DNA from: Erpobdella octoculata
Taxonomy: Eukaryota > Annelida > Clitellata > Hirudinida > Erpobdellidae
NCBI GenBank assembly: GCA_963978895.1
Contig: OZ022244.1
Span: forward strand, 30,797,842-30,861,841
Length of the DNA stretch: 64,000 nucleotides
Reading direction: 5' to 3'
The position numbers and the translations under genes are program-made. The notes beneath the pieces were generated by a model that was not told where the DNA came from, did no database searches, and saw nothing but the letters and a program-made list of their open reading frames with translations. Below, in pieces: positions 1-13,400 of this stretch (position 1 is its first letter; each line of letters opens with the position of its first letter).

Positions 1-23
1 GGAACCCCATATTTCCTGAAGAT

Positions 24-49
24 CTACAATAGGAAATAGATACACACAC

Positions 50-133
<84 letters not shown>

Positions 134-536
134 GTATATATATATATGTATATATATTTGTATATATATATATATATACACACACGTATATATGTATATA
201 TATACGTATATATATGTATATATGTATATATGTATATATATGTATATATATATACACATATATATATATGTATATTTATATATGTATATATATATGTATT
301 TATATATATATGTATATATATGTATTTATATATATATATGTATATATATGTATATATATTTGTATATATATATATATATATACACACACGTATATATGTA
401 TATATATACGTATATATATGTATATATGTATATATATATACACATATATATATATATGTATATTTATATATGTATATATATGTATTTATATATATGTATA
501 TATATGTATTTATATATATATATATGTATATATACG

Positions 537-568
<32 letters not shown>

Positions 569-715
569 CGTATTTATACGTATTTATATGTATATACGTA
601 TATATATACATATATATACGTATATATATACATATATACATATATATATACATATATATATATACACATATACACATATACATATATATTCATATGATGG
701 TTTGACAAAAAACAT

Positions 716-759
<44 letters not shown>

Positions 760-835
760 CAAAAAACATTGTACATATATATATATATATATATATACAT
801 ATATATATACACGTATATATATGTATATATATATT

Positions 836-870
<35 letters not shown>

Positions 871-932
871 GTATATATATACATATATATATATGTATAT
901 ATATATATATGTACTTATATATATATTAATAA
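24..932. repeat. (TA)n-rich compound low-complexity tract
   Basis: About 900 bp of TA dinucleotides interrupted by TG, CG and TT steps, giving a tatatgtatata-type compound satellite. A short non-repetitive phrase (caaaaaacattgtacata) occurs twice, near 706-724 and 760-778, with (TA)n between. Long Tyr/Ile reading frames across it are products of the repeat and are not genes. Confidence 0.95.
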
Positions 933-1069
933 TGTAAGATGGCATAAGATTTTCTTTAAGACAATCTCGATTAAAAATTAGTCTCCATTTAGCCGCTATG
1001 AGTTTTATAGATACTTTTTCAATATTTCGGAACAACGTTTTTTGTTTACAGCAACACGTATTAAGAAAA

Positions 1070-1173
<104 letters not shown>

Positions 1174-1583
1174 AAAATCCTTAAGTCTATTGTTTACGTG
1201 GAACAGCGTCCTTATATAGCACTTCTTGACAGTCGACGTTGCAGCATAGTTAATTAACGTATTGGCTCCGTTTGGCTAATATGAAATTCAAAACTTTGAA
1301 TGCGATATTGCCTAATTTCTATTTTCCAATGCAGATGTGTAAATTACTGTACGGGTGTGTTGTTGTCACGTGCTTTTATTAACTTTCATTTGTTATTTTT
1401 GTATCGACTTCAGTAAGCTTTTGGTAAAAATATATAAGTTATATATTAATGAGTTTTAATTATAGGAATTGAGTCGTATAATAAGTCCTATGTTTTTTTA
1501 TTATTATATCAAACTCCTCATTGTATATGTTTTGTTTTTTATATAGACAACAAACAGTATTTTTAGAAACTATCTGATCGGTT

Positions 1584-2894
1584 TCACCCTTCGCTTTCAT
1601 CGTCTTCTTCATCTTCATAATGTTCTTCGTCCCACTGTGCCAGTGACTTGAACATTTCGTTCGACTCCAAGGCCGGCATAACGCTGTCGGCTATTTTGTC
1701 CAGTCCGCATGCCGCCAGTGCCTTGACGAGCTCCTTTGCTTTGGCCTTGTCCGAAGAGGCCGAGCGCAGAGTTGCCCAGTACATGAGTATGTTTTTGTTG
1801 AGAATGAACAAGTCTCGTCGCTCGCTGATGGCGGCGTTGTTCATGTAAACGAGTGTCGTCGTGGGAATGTTGAGGTACCTGAAGTAGGATACGTGTTCAT
1901 ATATCATTTGTTACTGTTAGACGATCAATGAAGTAACCCTGCTACTAACAATGGGGTCAAAAACGACCCCAGAGGTACTCTGAAAAGCTGCCCCTGCTAC
2001 ACCATGTTCAGTATTCGATGAAATTATGTTACTTTTTAAAAATATACCACCTCCCCTAATTGACCCTTAAATTTCTTTTAATTTTGTCACAAAATTTCAC
2101 CTAATTCTCATTTTTGTTATTATACTCTTGGTAGTAGCAGGGGTAATCAATGTGACCAATGTAAACGTCGTCAAATTAGCTCGCTAGCGATTCGTAACGC
2201 TGAAGTTTTGAAGTTATTCGTAGGACAATATTTCTCGAATTATAATTCTGACTCAATACTTCCTCCAAAATAATATCAAATGACTCAATCTAAAAATATC
2301 TCATGCTTGATTCTAACAACTCTTTTGATTCTATCAGATAACTTTTGTCAACTTGTCTCACTACAGAGTCTACTCTCTAAAACTCAATCTCTAATCTCGA
2401 GCTACCTAAAACTACCTCTCACTGAAAACCTAGTTTCTTGTCTAATGTTCAAATTAGGTAGGGATTCTAATTTCTATGTGAAACGTTCGTCGTTCGATTT
2501 TCGCTCACCACTTTAATACCCTATATCTGAAACGGTACCCCAGCGTTAAATCTGAGAATTTGAACCGAACTTGGTATCTGAGCTTAAAAATATAAGCCTC
2601 GCTATGCTACCGCAACCAAATAACTTATCATTCTACAGAGATTTGAGTGTAACATAAATTATTCCATGACGACTGCTTTATACTTCTGTAGTGATTAGAT
2701 GTGATACAAAAAACTTCAATCGTATACCCACATGGCCAGCATCATGCACTTGTCTCCGACGCTCTCAGCAAGATTGACGATGCTTTGTTCGGTGAACAAA
2801 ATAACTTTTGGAACTTCTTCTTCTTCTTCTTCCTCTTCTTCATCTTCTTCTTCATCATCCTCTTCTTCGTCTGATAGTTCATTCCAACTAATTA
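1584..2894 (-). CDS. Death-domain-like protein, C-terminal two exons (partial)
   Basis: Two minus-strand exons are visible: 2732-2894 (acceptor after a T-rich tract ending in TTTTTAG; donor GTGGGT) and 1584-1878 (acceptor CTTCAG), ending in TGA at 1584-1586. The phase-2 junction restores a continuous frame through LAMYLNIP. The visible protein is about 152 aa: a Glu/Asp-rich stretch, then about 85 residues with the hydrophobic pattern of a six-helix Death domain (IVNLAESVGDK, LAMYLNIPTTTL, ILMYWATL, LVKALAACGLDKIADSV), then an acidic tail. An acidic linker followed by a C-terminal Death domain is also the arrangement in THOC1 of the THO mRNA-export complex, but the rest of that protein is not seen, so this is only a possibility. 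The first exon is entered with one base supplied from upstream. I found no earlier exon between 2895 and 4215, so the gene is incomplete here. Death-fold call moderate; gene identity low. Confidence 0.6.
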
Positions 2895-3003
2895 CTAAAA
2901 ATTAAAAATATTTGTGAACAATTTAGTCACATGAGGAGATCTAGGACTTCCGTCTTGTCTGCGAACGAGAAAAAAGATCAGTCAAGTAAAATTAGTAGTA
3001 GGT

Positions 3004-3037
<34 letters not shown>

Positions 3038-3044
3038 CAGTAGC

Positions 3045-3103
<59 letters not shown>

Positions 3104-4215
3104 CAGTAGTAGCAGTAGTAGTAGCAGTAGTAGAGAATTTGTGCAACGCACTATAGTGTTATGAAACCTCAGAGGCGCCGGGAACGACTCATGCATATGG
3201 GATCACAGTTTCCTGCCACCCGCACGTGTATCCGAAATCGGAACCCTATTAAGTCAGCCCAAGCCCTCGGAAAGTCATGAATTTCCAGAAAGGAAGTTCT
3301 ATTTTATTTTATTTGAACCATCTCTGTCTGGAACGAAACCGCTACGACGCAGCAAGTAGTACTGCGCTATTATATCCGCAAGATCTAAGAATCCGAAAAA
3401 AGTCCCTACGTTTGCCCGAAAATGTATTTCTGCCCCTCGCTGCCCCCCCCCCCCCCCGATAATATACTTAAACGGCTGAAACTTCTGCGTAATTATCACA
3501 AGTCTACGAGTGTATTGACGTTTCCTTCATACTCCTTAACCCAGACATACCCCCCCCCCCGTACCAACACTAAAAACTCACTGTCGGATGTAGCCATAGT
3601 TTTGCTCGTCTACTCCTCGTAAAATATCGCTTCAAAAATGCAAAAACATGTTTACATGACGCAGAAAAATAAACAAATTCACTTAAAGAATCGGATAAAT
3701 ATATTTATTATATTTATATATATAAAGAAAATAAACATTAAATAACGCGAAAAAATAATTCGCTGCGTATTCTGTTAAAAAATAAGAAAATGAAAAAGCT
3801 CAAACATGGCAGTCAAACAATGCTTGTGTAATCTGAACAGATGCAAGTCGAAATGTCACGCCAGTGATATATTATTGCCAATGCAAATGTCACGCCAGTG
3901 ATATATTATTGCCAGTGCAATTGTCACGCCAGTGATATATTTATATTATATTGCCTGGTATGAGAGAGCTTTCCTTTGTTGGAATGACAAAAAAACATTA
4001 ATTTGGTCGAAATATGTGCATGATTACTTCAACGATATCGATACATAGAAGAAGAAGAAAAACCTGTACAACAGAGCAAGTGTGCAATAACGTAAAATCA
4101 TTGTGCTGGTTTTTTTGAAAAAAAGGCATATCATGTTACACGAGAGAGAGGCGTCATGTTACGAACCTCCCCTTGAAACAACAACAACAACAACAGACTA
4201 CAAAATAATAACTGC
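2895..4215. other. Intergenic/undetermined stretch with short repeats
   Basis: No coding exon could be supported. It holds an (AGT)n tract, two poly-C runs (near 3446 and 3551), a 34-bp unit repeated three times at about 3854-3950 (core tgtcacgccagtgatata), and AT-rich DNA. Missing 5' exons of the Death-domain gene might lie here. A minus-strand AATAAA near 3713-3718 could serve the sphingosine kinase gene. Confidence 0.5.
2992..3135. repeat. (AGT)n trinucleotide microsatellite
   Basis: About 45 copies of AGT with scattered AGC variants. It creates poly-Ser and poly-Leu reading frames on the two strands, which I do not treat as genes. Confidence 0.95.
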
Positions 4216-7200
4216 TCATGCAATGATCCTAGAAATACCCTCGACCACTTGGCCTTGGATCGGCCCGAAGTCCACCACCTCGCCGTCGACGCTAATAATG
4301 CCCTGGGTGGCCGCCGGTTCGAGACGAAAAGCTGCCACCTTGACGACTTCGCAGCACTCGTCTTCCAATATTTCAAAAGAGCCGTCCTGCATTGCGTTGA
4401 AGATTCGCAGAACTTTTAACCTGTGAAAATCAATTACGGCTTTGCTATTATTACCGGCCGAAACAAATACCAAAGCTTGAACTAGAAATCGTTGTTGACA
4501 GCTGACACGTACCTAGAGATGTTTCCTCTGATGATACCCAAATAAATGCAGCCATCCTTGAGCCTAGAGTGCGGTACGACCCTCATGTCCTGGGCTAGAT
4601 GGGTCTGGTAGATAGCAACCACAGTTACGAAGTCGTTGGCGACCATCGTTATCCAGCTGCTGGGCACCGGCTTATTCAGAGGGTTGAGTAGCGGAGTGGA
4701 TATCCTCCTGAGACCATTCGACGGGTCTCCTTCGCCTGCTGTGTTGGAAGAATTTCGCTCCGACTGATCGAATTCAGAGGCGTCAGGAAGATGTTCGACG
4801 TTTCCGGCTTCTTCGTCGCTACGTGGCGCCAACACAGATGATCGTTAATGAATATTCGACGATGGCATCAATTTATTATTAGACTTAAAACAGTTAATAA
4901 AAAAACAAAAAAACAAATGCGTTTCCAAATATCTCGACAAGAATACCGCATGGGGCCGGGCGGGCCGCGATTTTTAGGGTTTTCAAACGAACGGGCTGGG
5001 CCAAGCTTGAATTCAAGCCGAGCCGAGATTTTAGTGCCAAGTGTATGGGCTGTAAAAACGGGCCGGGCCTGAAATTTCGGCCTACGACACGGACAGGGCC
5101 CTGAAAAATCGACCCGAGCCCCGAACAATCAGCCCGGGCCCCGAAAAATCAGCTAGGGCACCGAAAAATCAGCTAGGGCACCGAAAAATCAGCTAGGGCC
5201 CCGAAAAATCGGCCCACGTGCAGTGCTCTAATCTCGACAATGAGAATATAATTCGTACTTATTTAATGACGGCTGATTTCCGTACGTGATTTGACACGGC
5301 GACCTGTCGTAAGTTGACCACTTGGACTTAAAGGCGGGATTGATCGGTAGGAAGTGCAGCTTGCCGGTGTACTTCCTCAAATCTGAAAAGAAAAAAAATA
5401 CGACACACATGTTCATCAAGCATTTTGAGAGGGTAAGAGGCGGAGGAAAAATTTCACTCTACAAGCTTTTGGGGGAAGCCTAGGGCGACCCGACGAACTA
5501 CAATTATAGGCATAAAACCTGTTGCATCTAGGTATTCTGATAGATGTACTGTTGTAGACATTCCCATCTCTCTATAATTGACAGTTTTACAACTTACTAA
5601 CGCGCTCGCACCATGTCAACGATTCCTAAACATTCTAAAAATTAAATCTCTGAATTGCCATAAAATACTTCAAGTCGAGTTGACAACGAGAGCAAACAAA
5701 TAGAATTTACAATAGCGAGAAACGCCTTAAAAAACAACTTTTAAAAAGTGAAAAAACACACATCTTAATTAAAACGAGAAATCTTCAAAAGTTAAAAAAA
5801 TCCAGTCCTTTTTATGGGTCACCTAGTGCAAATAATTAACAACTTCTTTTATCATGTGACTATAAGCGCAAAACAAACATGAAAAATCATGCACAACTGC
5901 GTTAGTAGTGCCAGCTAAACGAAATTTAATACGGTCTCAGTGCTGTGATTGGCACACCCAAACTCCCCCCCCCCGGGGACGAGGGCCCCAGACTTCAAGG
6001 GGCTCCAAAATTTGTGTGACTTAATTTGTAATGAAAATGTATATTATCATTGTTTTTCTACTTCTACTTACATAATCAAAAGAGCACCCACTCAACTCCC
6101 TAACCAACCATCGACCATTTTTAGAAACTTTTCTAAAAATAAGGTACAAATACCCCCCCCCCCCCCACCGCCCCATTTATGGTCATCGACTATTTGTTGA
6201 GGAAACATGCCGTACGACAGCCAAGCAGTAGTCATGTAACCTATCAGTACTGGACCCCACTAATGTTTTGCGGGGGGCACTCACACCATAGCCCCGGCAC
6301 NNNNNNNNNNNNNNNNNNNNNNNNNNNNNNNNNNNNNNNNNNNNNNNNNNNNNNNNNNNNNNNNNNNNNNNNNNNNNNNNNNNNNNNNNNNNNNNNNNNN
6401 NNNNNNNNNNNNNNNNNNNNNNNNNNNNNNNNNNNNNNNNNNNNNNNNNNNNNNNNNNNNNNNNNNNNNNNNNNNNNNNNNNNNNNNNNNNNNNNNNNNN
6501 CCCCGGCACTGCACGACTGCGGCCAAGTGATTATAAATTCTACATACACGAAGACTAACGAAGACTACACTCACTACTCACTCTTTAATAACTCAAAAAC
6601 TCAGTTGCAGCTTTGAAGTTTCAGACAGGATGTAGGGCCACTTGAAGGTAACTAACTAACTGTTTCTTTAAATGTTCGTACATTTTCTTGAACCGGCGTC
6701 TCAAAGTAGACCACCATGTCAAGCGGATTGTAAGCGTTCACTTTCTCAACAGTTCAAAATGGACACGCCTAGTAAACACTTCTCTCACAAACACATTAAA
6801 ATTAGCATGATTAATCAGTACGGATGTTTATGTATAAGTCGCCAGATGTCCAGCATAATTAACCAGTACGGATGTTTATGTATAAGTCGCCAGAGGTCGG
6901 TTCTGATGATTTTTTTTCAGCTGAACATTCTCTTCTGATTGGTTGGTTAGCTGGTGACTACTGGTGAGTCATTTCTTTTCAGTTGAATGCCTGGGGTTTC
7001 ATAAAAATCTACTAGCACCTAAATAAAATATACTAGAAAACATAGACTGGTTACCTGCTCTCAAAACAGATTTTATATATTTAGATCATAAGCTGTAAGT
7101 TTGTTTCAGTCGTTTGCTTGTAAGCTTCACCTACTTATTAAATTTGAATATATTATCGCTTAAAAATGTTCCCAACGAACTGTGTACCCATACCCAGATA

Positions 7201-10200
7201 TCAAAAATCGTGTCTATGAAGAGATCATCTTAAAGCTGAAGAATGTAAATTTTGCATATTTGAAAAAAGCGCAATCATCAATATACATAATTTCCGATGT
7301 TTGTATGAGTATTATTTCACTTATTTTAGAAGTTGGCGTTACACTGCTAGGTGGCGCTGCAATCACCACTTATTAATTTCCGTCATTTTGACGGGTCATC
7401 ACTTATCACTATGGTAACTAATTACTGATAAACATTAAAACTTTTTTGAATGGTATTTTTTTAATAAACAACATACATGCTCGGGCACATATAGATGCCT
7501 ACACGCTTAGCAACGTTGCTAACGTCCACAGCTTTGTTATAATAATAATGTATAGCCAAGAGTTCAGGGAAGTTAATCACCAATCAACCAGGTCATACGG
7601 GCGTTATGATACGCTATATAAGGGACTACTTTTTATGTTTTTTTTGGGTCAACCCCGCTTCGGTTAATAGGCAACCCTGGATAATGGAGGAGAAAACTTT
7701 GTTTGAAACAATCGGATCGAATTACGGTATGCGATAAAAAACACAGGTATTTTTCGACCAACTAATATTTCAGTCCTAAAATATGTAGGAATCTAAAATT
7801 AACATGTATTATGGTACCCCCACCATCCTCCGATCCCGACCCCCCCCCCTGTATCCGACCCGTCGCAGCAGGGCGACAAATACTCACCGACGATGCGAGC
7901 GATAGCGCCGACTGTGAACCGCGCCTTGCCGAGATTGCGATACTTCTCGCTCTCGATGTCGACGTCGGCCACGATGCCCCAGGTGACGGAAAGGAAGGAG
8001 TACAAGCGCCGCCCCGTGCACGTGTCGATGGCCACCAGGTCCATCGGCTTGACCCGGTTCTTGACCAGAAGGAGACAGGAGCTGGTTACGATGTTGTTTT
8101 TGACTGATTCTCTGTAATTAAAACAACAACAAAAATAAGAAGAAGGGTTATGAGGGAATCAATCTACTGGTCGTCAGCTTACACCATAATAGTATAATAT
8201 ACACTATAACAGTATAATATACACCATAATAGTATAATATACACCATAATAGTATAATATACACCATAATAGTATAATATACACCATAATAGTATAATAT
8301 ACACCATAATAGTAAAATATACACCTAATAGTATAATATACACCATTATAGTATAATATACACCCTAATAGTATAATATACACCATAGTAGTATAATATA
8401 CACTATATTAGTATGATAGTATATTATAGTATATTACGCAAAATAATACCAGAGGCATGGAATTTACATAATTCAATAATCGTCATCCTCATCAACCGAC
8501 CCTGCCTGGAAGAGCAACGACGTTACAAGTGCATTTCCAGAACCTCCAGGCACGACCCCAATCGGCATCTTGATGGCCTCCGTGCAATCCGACCGCTCCA
8601 TCAGTCCGTTTATAACCTGGAAAAAGAATTGCAGTCAAGTAATCTTTTCAAAAATTGTAAAAAAAAATCTTCCGACCAATTAAAGAATCTAAGTAATCTA
8701 AAATTAATTAAGGCCTAGGACAGTTTAGTTTCTTCTGTCCAAATTGACTCAGTAAGATAAGAACTTTAATAAATAAGTTTAGTTTCTTCTATCGGTCCGT
8801 ATTATGTTTAAAATATAAGAAATTTCAAGTAATATCGTGTCGCCTATCGAAAACACACAAGCAAGAAAGAAACAAGAACTATTTTAGACGAGATCATCAA
8901 ATTAAGAGACACACACTAATAAAAATAAAAATCCTTCAGAGGCTTTTAATTTCAGGCCACCTGGTTCACGATTTGAGATTAAGAAAGAATGACACTCTCA
9001 ACACAGGTCTGCAATAAGTGGCAATAAATAACCAATAAACCAAGGATGAAAGCATTTCCAGGCCAACAGCTGGGTGCGAAAAATCGGTGGTGAAATTTAA
9101 TCAAATTTTCTCAGAAAAAATGTCGGAAACAAAAATTCCAAGGGGGTATAACTTTCCCGGGGCGAGGAATTGTTGGCAAAAAATCGGGACGAAAACCCGA
9201 TACCAAATTTTTCAGGGGAGAAAAACTGCAGACCAAAAGCCGGGAAAAGTGTGCAATTATAATTATTGAGATCAAGAGGAGTATTTACCTCATAAATGAG
9301 ACCATCGCCTGACACGACCACGACACCACCCCACGCCTGAAGGTCCATCTTTTTGACGACATCTCTGGCATGACCATTGTACTCTGTTGTTGTTGAGAAA
9401 ATATGAAGCGGATAAGAAAATAAAAATTTCTAAAACTTTACGCGGAAAATGATAATAAATCACTCCGTTATCTCTTAAATAAAAATCTTAAATCTTAAAG
9501 TATACACCACGACAAATATCGCTGCCCTCTGTGTTCTCTCCCCCCCCCCCCCGCGTGCTCTCTCTCCCCCTCTCTCTCTCTCGCTCTCTCTCTCCCCAGC
9601 GCCACCTATCGCTGTAGACAAAACTCCAAGTATGACAAACATAAACAGATAAACAATGATTTCCCGTACAACTTATACAAAATGCATCGTTTAATTTCAT
9701 ACATTCTTTCGAGACAAAGCAAATGGACCCAATTAATTCAAAATAAGCGTTTTATAAATAGACCGCTGTTTGTTCGTTATCATAAGGACGCCTGCACCAG
9801 CAACCGGGTATAGAAGTACAGATACAACTGTATATTTTAATACACTTCAATTAAATTGTTTTTAATCAATAATGTATAAACGAAACCATGAAATCGTTGT
9901 GCACAACTTCAATGGTACTAACATTTCAAACTTTTTCGTTCCTATTTAATAAAACATTTTACTATGAATAACGTGTACTAATGTTAAAGTAGGATTCATG
10001 ATGGTGATGATAGTAATAGTGTATCCATCCATCCATCCATCCATCCATCCATCCATCCATCCATCCATCCATCCATCCATCGATCCATCCTTCCATCTCT
10101 CTATCCATATATCTGCCCACCACATATAGCCATTCATATATGTAACACCATATATATATACATCCATACATCAACACATCCACACAGTACTACACTTCAA

Positions 10201-12128
10201 CTTACATATATCTACACTCTACACCACACTTACACATACTTACATACATCAATCCACCACATCCATCTATCCGCACAACTATCTTCCAGCCTCACACATC
10301 CACTCATCTAAAAAAATATGCTTCAGTGTATGAACGGTTTTTTCTCATAATTATGAGTATTAATATACAAATTGAATTTTTGTACACTAACTACCTAATT
10401 AGAAGTGCACAAACAATATAACTTCAACTTCACCACCATTAAGGAGTTGTTCTTAGTTCTAAGTTCATTCGAAAACATGCCTGCAACAAACCGTTCTATT
10501 TTTAGCTCATATTTTTCCTTTTTAGAATTCATTAATTTTACACTTATCACCAAGTGTGCCCGAAGCCGATTTTGCTCGAGTAGCGCCTGGCGAGCTACTC
10601 GACGCTAAAGCTAAGGAGTCCGCTAAAAACGTTACTAATAGTATCTAATTCTAGTCGACTAAACAGGAGTGTTGAGTAAAATGAAAAATGATGAGGTAGG
10701 GAGCCGTACAGACCGAGGGCGTCCAACTGTTAGACATTAATAATAACTCAACTGGCCCAATTGGACGCGCTGTTGGTATTAAAATCTAAACAAAATTAAA
10801 AAAACAATACATCATTATTATCGTTATTCATTCATTCATTCACTCACTCATTCACTCACCCATCCATCCATCCGTCCATCCATCCATCCATCCATCCATC
10901 CATCCATCCATCCATCCATTCATTCATTCATTCATTTATTTTTTCATTTATTCATTTATTAGGAAAAAACGAATCTAATCAATCGTGGGAAACAACACGA
11001 GAGAAATCACAAAAGCCGACTGCAATGAAAACAAACAACGCATCGAATGGAAGAACGCCCTTTTTGACAAACTGTCGGTTAAAAGGCCGACATTTAAACC
11101 TAGCGAACTTCGTACACAGAGACTTCAATGGTTTGACTGTGCATCTCGATTTACATACTTACTAGAAGATTATTGATTGATTAATTAATTAATAAACTGA
11201 TTTAGTGAGAAATAAACAACATCTTACCCGTTATGACAGTCTCGTAATGAACTCCTGCCTCGGCGAGGATGGGTATGACTCGGTCTTGGAACAAGTGCAG
11301 TGCCTTGCCGGCGCCGCTGAACGGATTGACGAAGACGAGAAGCTTTTTCCTGTTTCCCACGTGTGGCTCGATGTCTTGTTCAACTACACGGTGAAGCATA
11401 TCGAGATTTCAAAGATATTCAAAATTAAAAAAAAAACTTTTACAATTTTACCGGAGTAAGAAATTTCTTTAAATCTCGCTTTACCTACCTGGCAGCCTGC
11501 TATGTCTCTTGAGTGACGTCTTAATGGCGTTCACCCAGTTCTCTAACTTTTCTAGGTTTTTCTCAAAAGTGGACTCCTTTGAAAATCCGAAGACCAGCTC
11601 CTTCCGCCTCCTGGCTACGTTCTGCCAAGGGAATTTCTTTATGAGCGGATACGCGTAGACTCTCAAGAAGCAAGCCTGGTCTTGTTTTGACGATCCTCTA
11701 GCCGATTCGCAGCCGACGATGTCGGAGAAGCCGAGACTATAATAGGAACTCGAGTGATCGGCGTTGAAGCCGTTAGGGCAGCTACGACTGCTTCTGAAAA
11801 CTGACGATCGGCTGACGCTCGTAGCGGCTTCGCCGCTCTGAGCGAAAGAATCGCAACTGGCGCGAAAGTTTCCAGATTCCAAGATGCGTTCGTCATTGGC
11901 GGCGGCGTGGGTTGACTCGAGAGACATTTGTTGCTTCAAGGAATGACTACTTTGACCTGTGACGGGTTTACCTGATGACCAAAGGAGGCCGTCGTTGGTC
12001 AACATGACCCGGACGGTGCTGGTACGATTCGAAGAGATGAAGAAGTCGTCTTGCATGATGGCAACTGGTCTCTCCCTCAAGACTTCGTCGGCGTCGATTC
12101 GCAGACTGGATCGCGACCGACTGATCAT
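4216..12128 (-). CDS. SPHK: Sphingosine kinase (complete, 8 coding exons, 621 aa)
   Basis: Phosphorylates sphingosine to sphingosine-1-phosphate using ATP. Exons in order: 11489-12128, 11228-11383, 9289-9383, 8501-8616, 7888-8111, 5259-5382, 4513-4818, 4216-4420; all phases agree. The diacylglycerol-kinase-type catalytic core has NPFSGAGK (residues 233-240), SGDGL (290-294) and PGGSGNAL (320-327), then LAWGFIADVD-like [10 protein letters not shown], and the C-terminal AAFRLEP and ISVDGE motifs. The order and spacing match SPHK1/2. Residues 1-213, all in exon 1, precede the core: [12 protein letters not shown] and a distal block ending in [17 protein letters not shown] look like the two halves of the lipid-binding N-terminal module of longer sphingosine kinases, split by a Ser-rich stretch. 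The ATG at 12128 follows an A-rich context and opens the frame. The exon 4 donor is the weak GTCGGT. The exon 6-7 junction (donor GTACGA, acceptor ACGTAG) is the least certain. SPHK1 versus SPHK2 is not resolved, as invertebrates usually have co-orthologues. Confidence 0.93.
4950..5225. repeat. GC-rich dispersed repeat with 20-bp tandem units
   Basis: An island of GGGCC/CCCGG-rich sequence in otherwise AT-rich intronic DNA (sphingosine kinase intron 6). Its right half is a 20-bp tandem unit with core ccgaaaaatcagctagggc, in register at about 5121, 5141, 5161, 5181 and 5201. The composition is unlike its surroundings, so it is probably a mobile-element remnant. I could not define target duplications. 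Confidence 0.6.
6301..6500. other. Assembly gap (200 N)
   Basis: Exactly 200 undetermined bases. The bases on the two sides share ccccggcac, suggesting overlapping contig ends or a repeat-caused join. No coding exon is interrupted. Confidence 0.99.
6809..6900. repeat. 48-bp direct repeat, two copies
   Basis: The phrase cagtacggatgtttatgta and its flanks occurs at about 6816 and 6864 with near identity. It lies within a sphingosine kinase intron. Confidence 0.85.
8178..8425. repeat. 20-bp minisatellite
   Basis: About twelve copies of accataatagtataatatac with small variants, in the intron between sphingosine kinase exons 4 and 5. It lies only about 75 bp before exon 4 on the plus coordinate axis. 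Confidence 0.95.
9540..9597. repeat. Poly-C / (CT)n tract
   Basis: A C homopolymer followed by TC-rich repeats in the intron between sphingosine kinase exons 2 and 3. Confidence 0.9.
10021..10092. repeat. (CATC)n microsatellite
   Basis: Tetranucleotide run, about 17 copies, decaying into further catc-like words to about 10290. A second tetranucleotide tract of mixed ATTC/CATC units lies at 10822-10960 in the same intron. Confidence 0.95.
10822..10960. repeat. Mixed (ATTC)n/(CATC)n/(ATTT)n microsatellite
   Basis: Tandem tetranucleotides that change register from ATTC to ACTC, ATCC and back to ATTC/ATTT. Intronic. Confidence 0.9.
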
Positions 12129-13387
<1,259 letters not shown>

Positions 13388-13400
13388 CTGTTATTTTGTT

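Larger units (their letters stand above)
5383..7887. other. Sphingosine kinase intron 5 with assembly gap
   Basis: About 2.5 kb of AT-rich intron. It contains poly-C runs near 5966 and 6153, a 200-base gap, a 48-bp direct repeat and otherwise unremarkable sequence. No additional exon is required, since phases join across it. Confidence 0.7.

Noticed and set aside
24..929. Several long Tyr/Ile-rich open frames on both strands
   Set aside because: They are translations of (TA)n-type low-complexity DNA with no normal amino-acid composition.
2931..3196. Poly-Ser (+) and poly-Leu (-) frames
   Set aside because: Translations of the (AGT)n microsatellite, without splice or conservation evidence.
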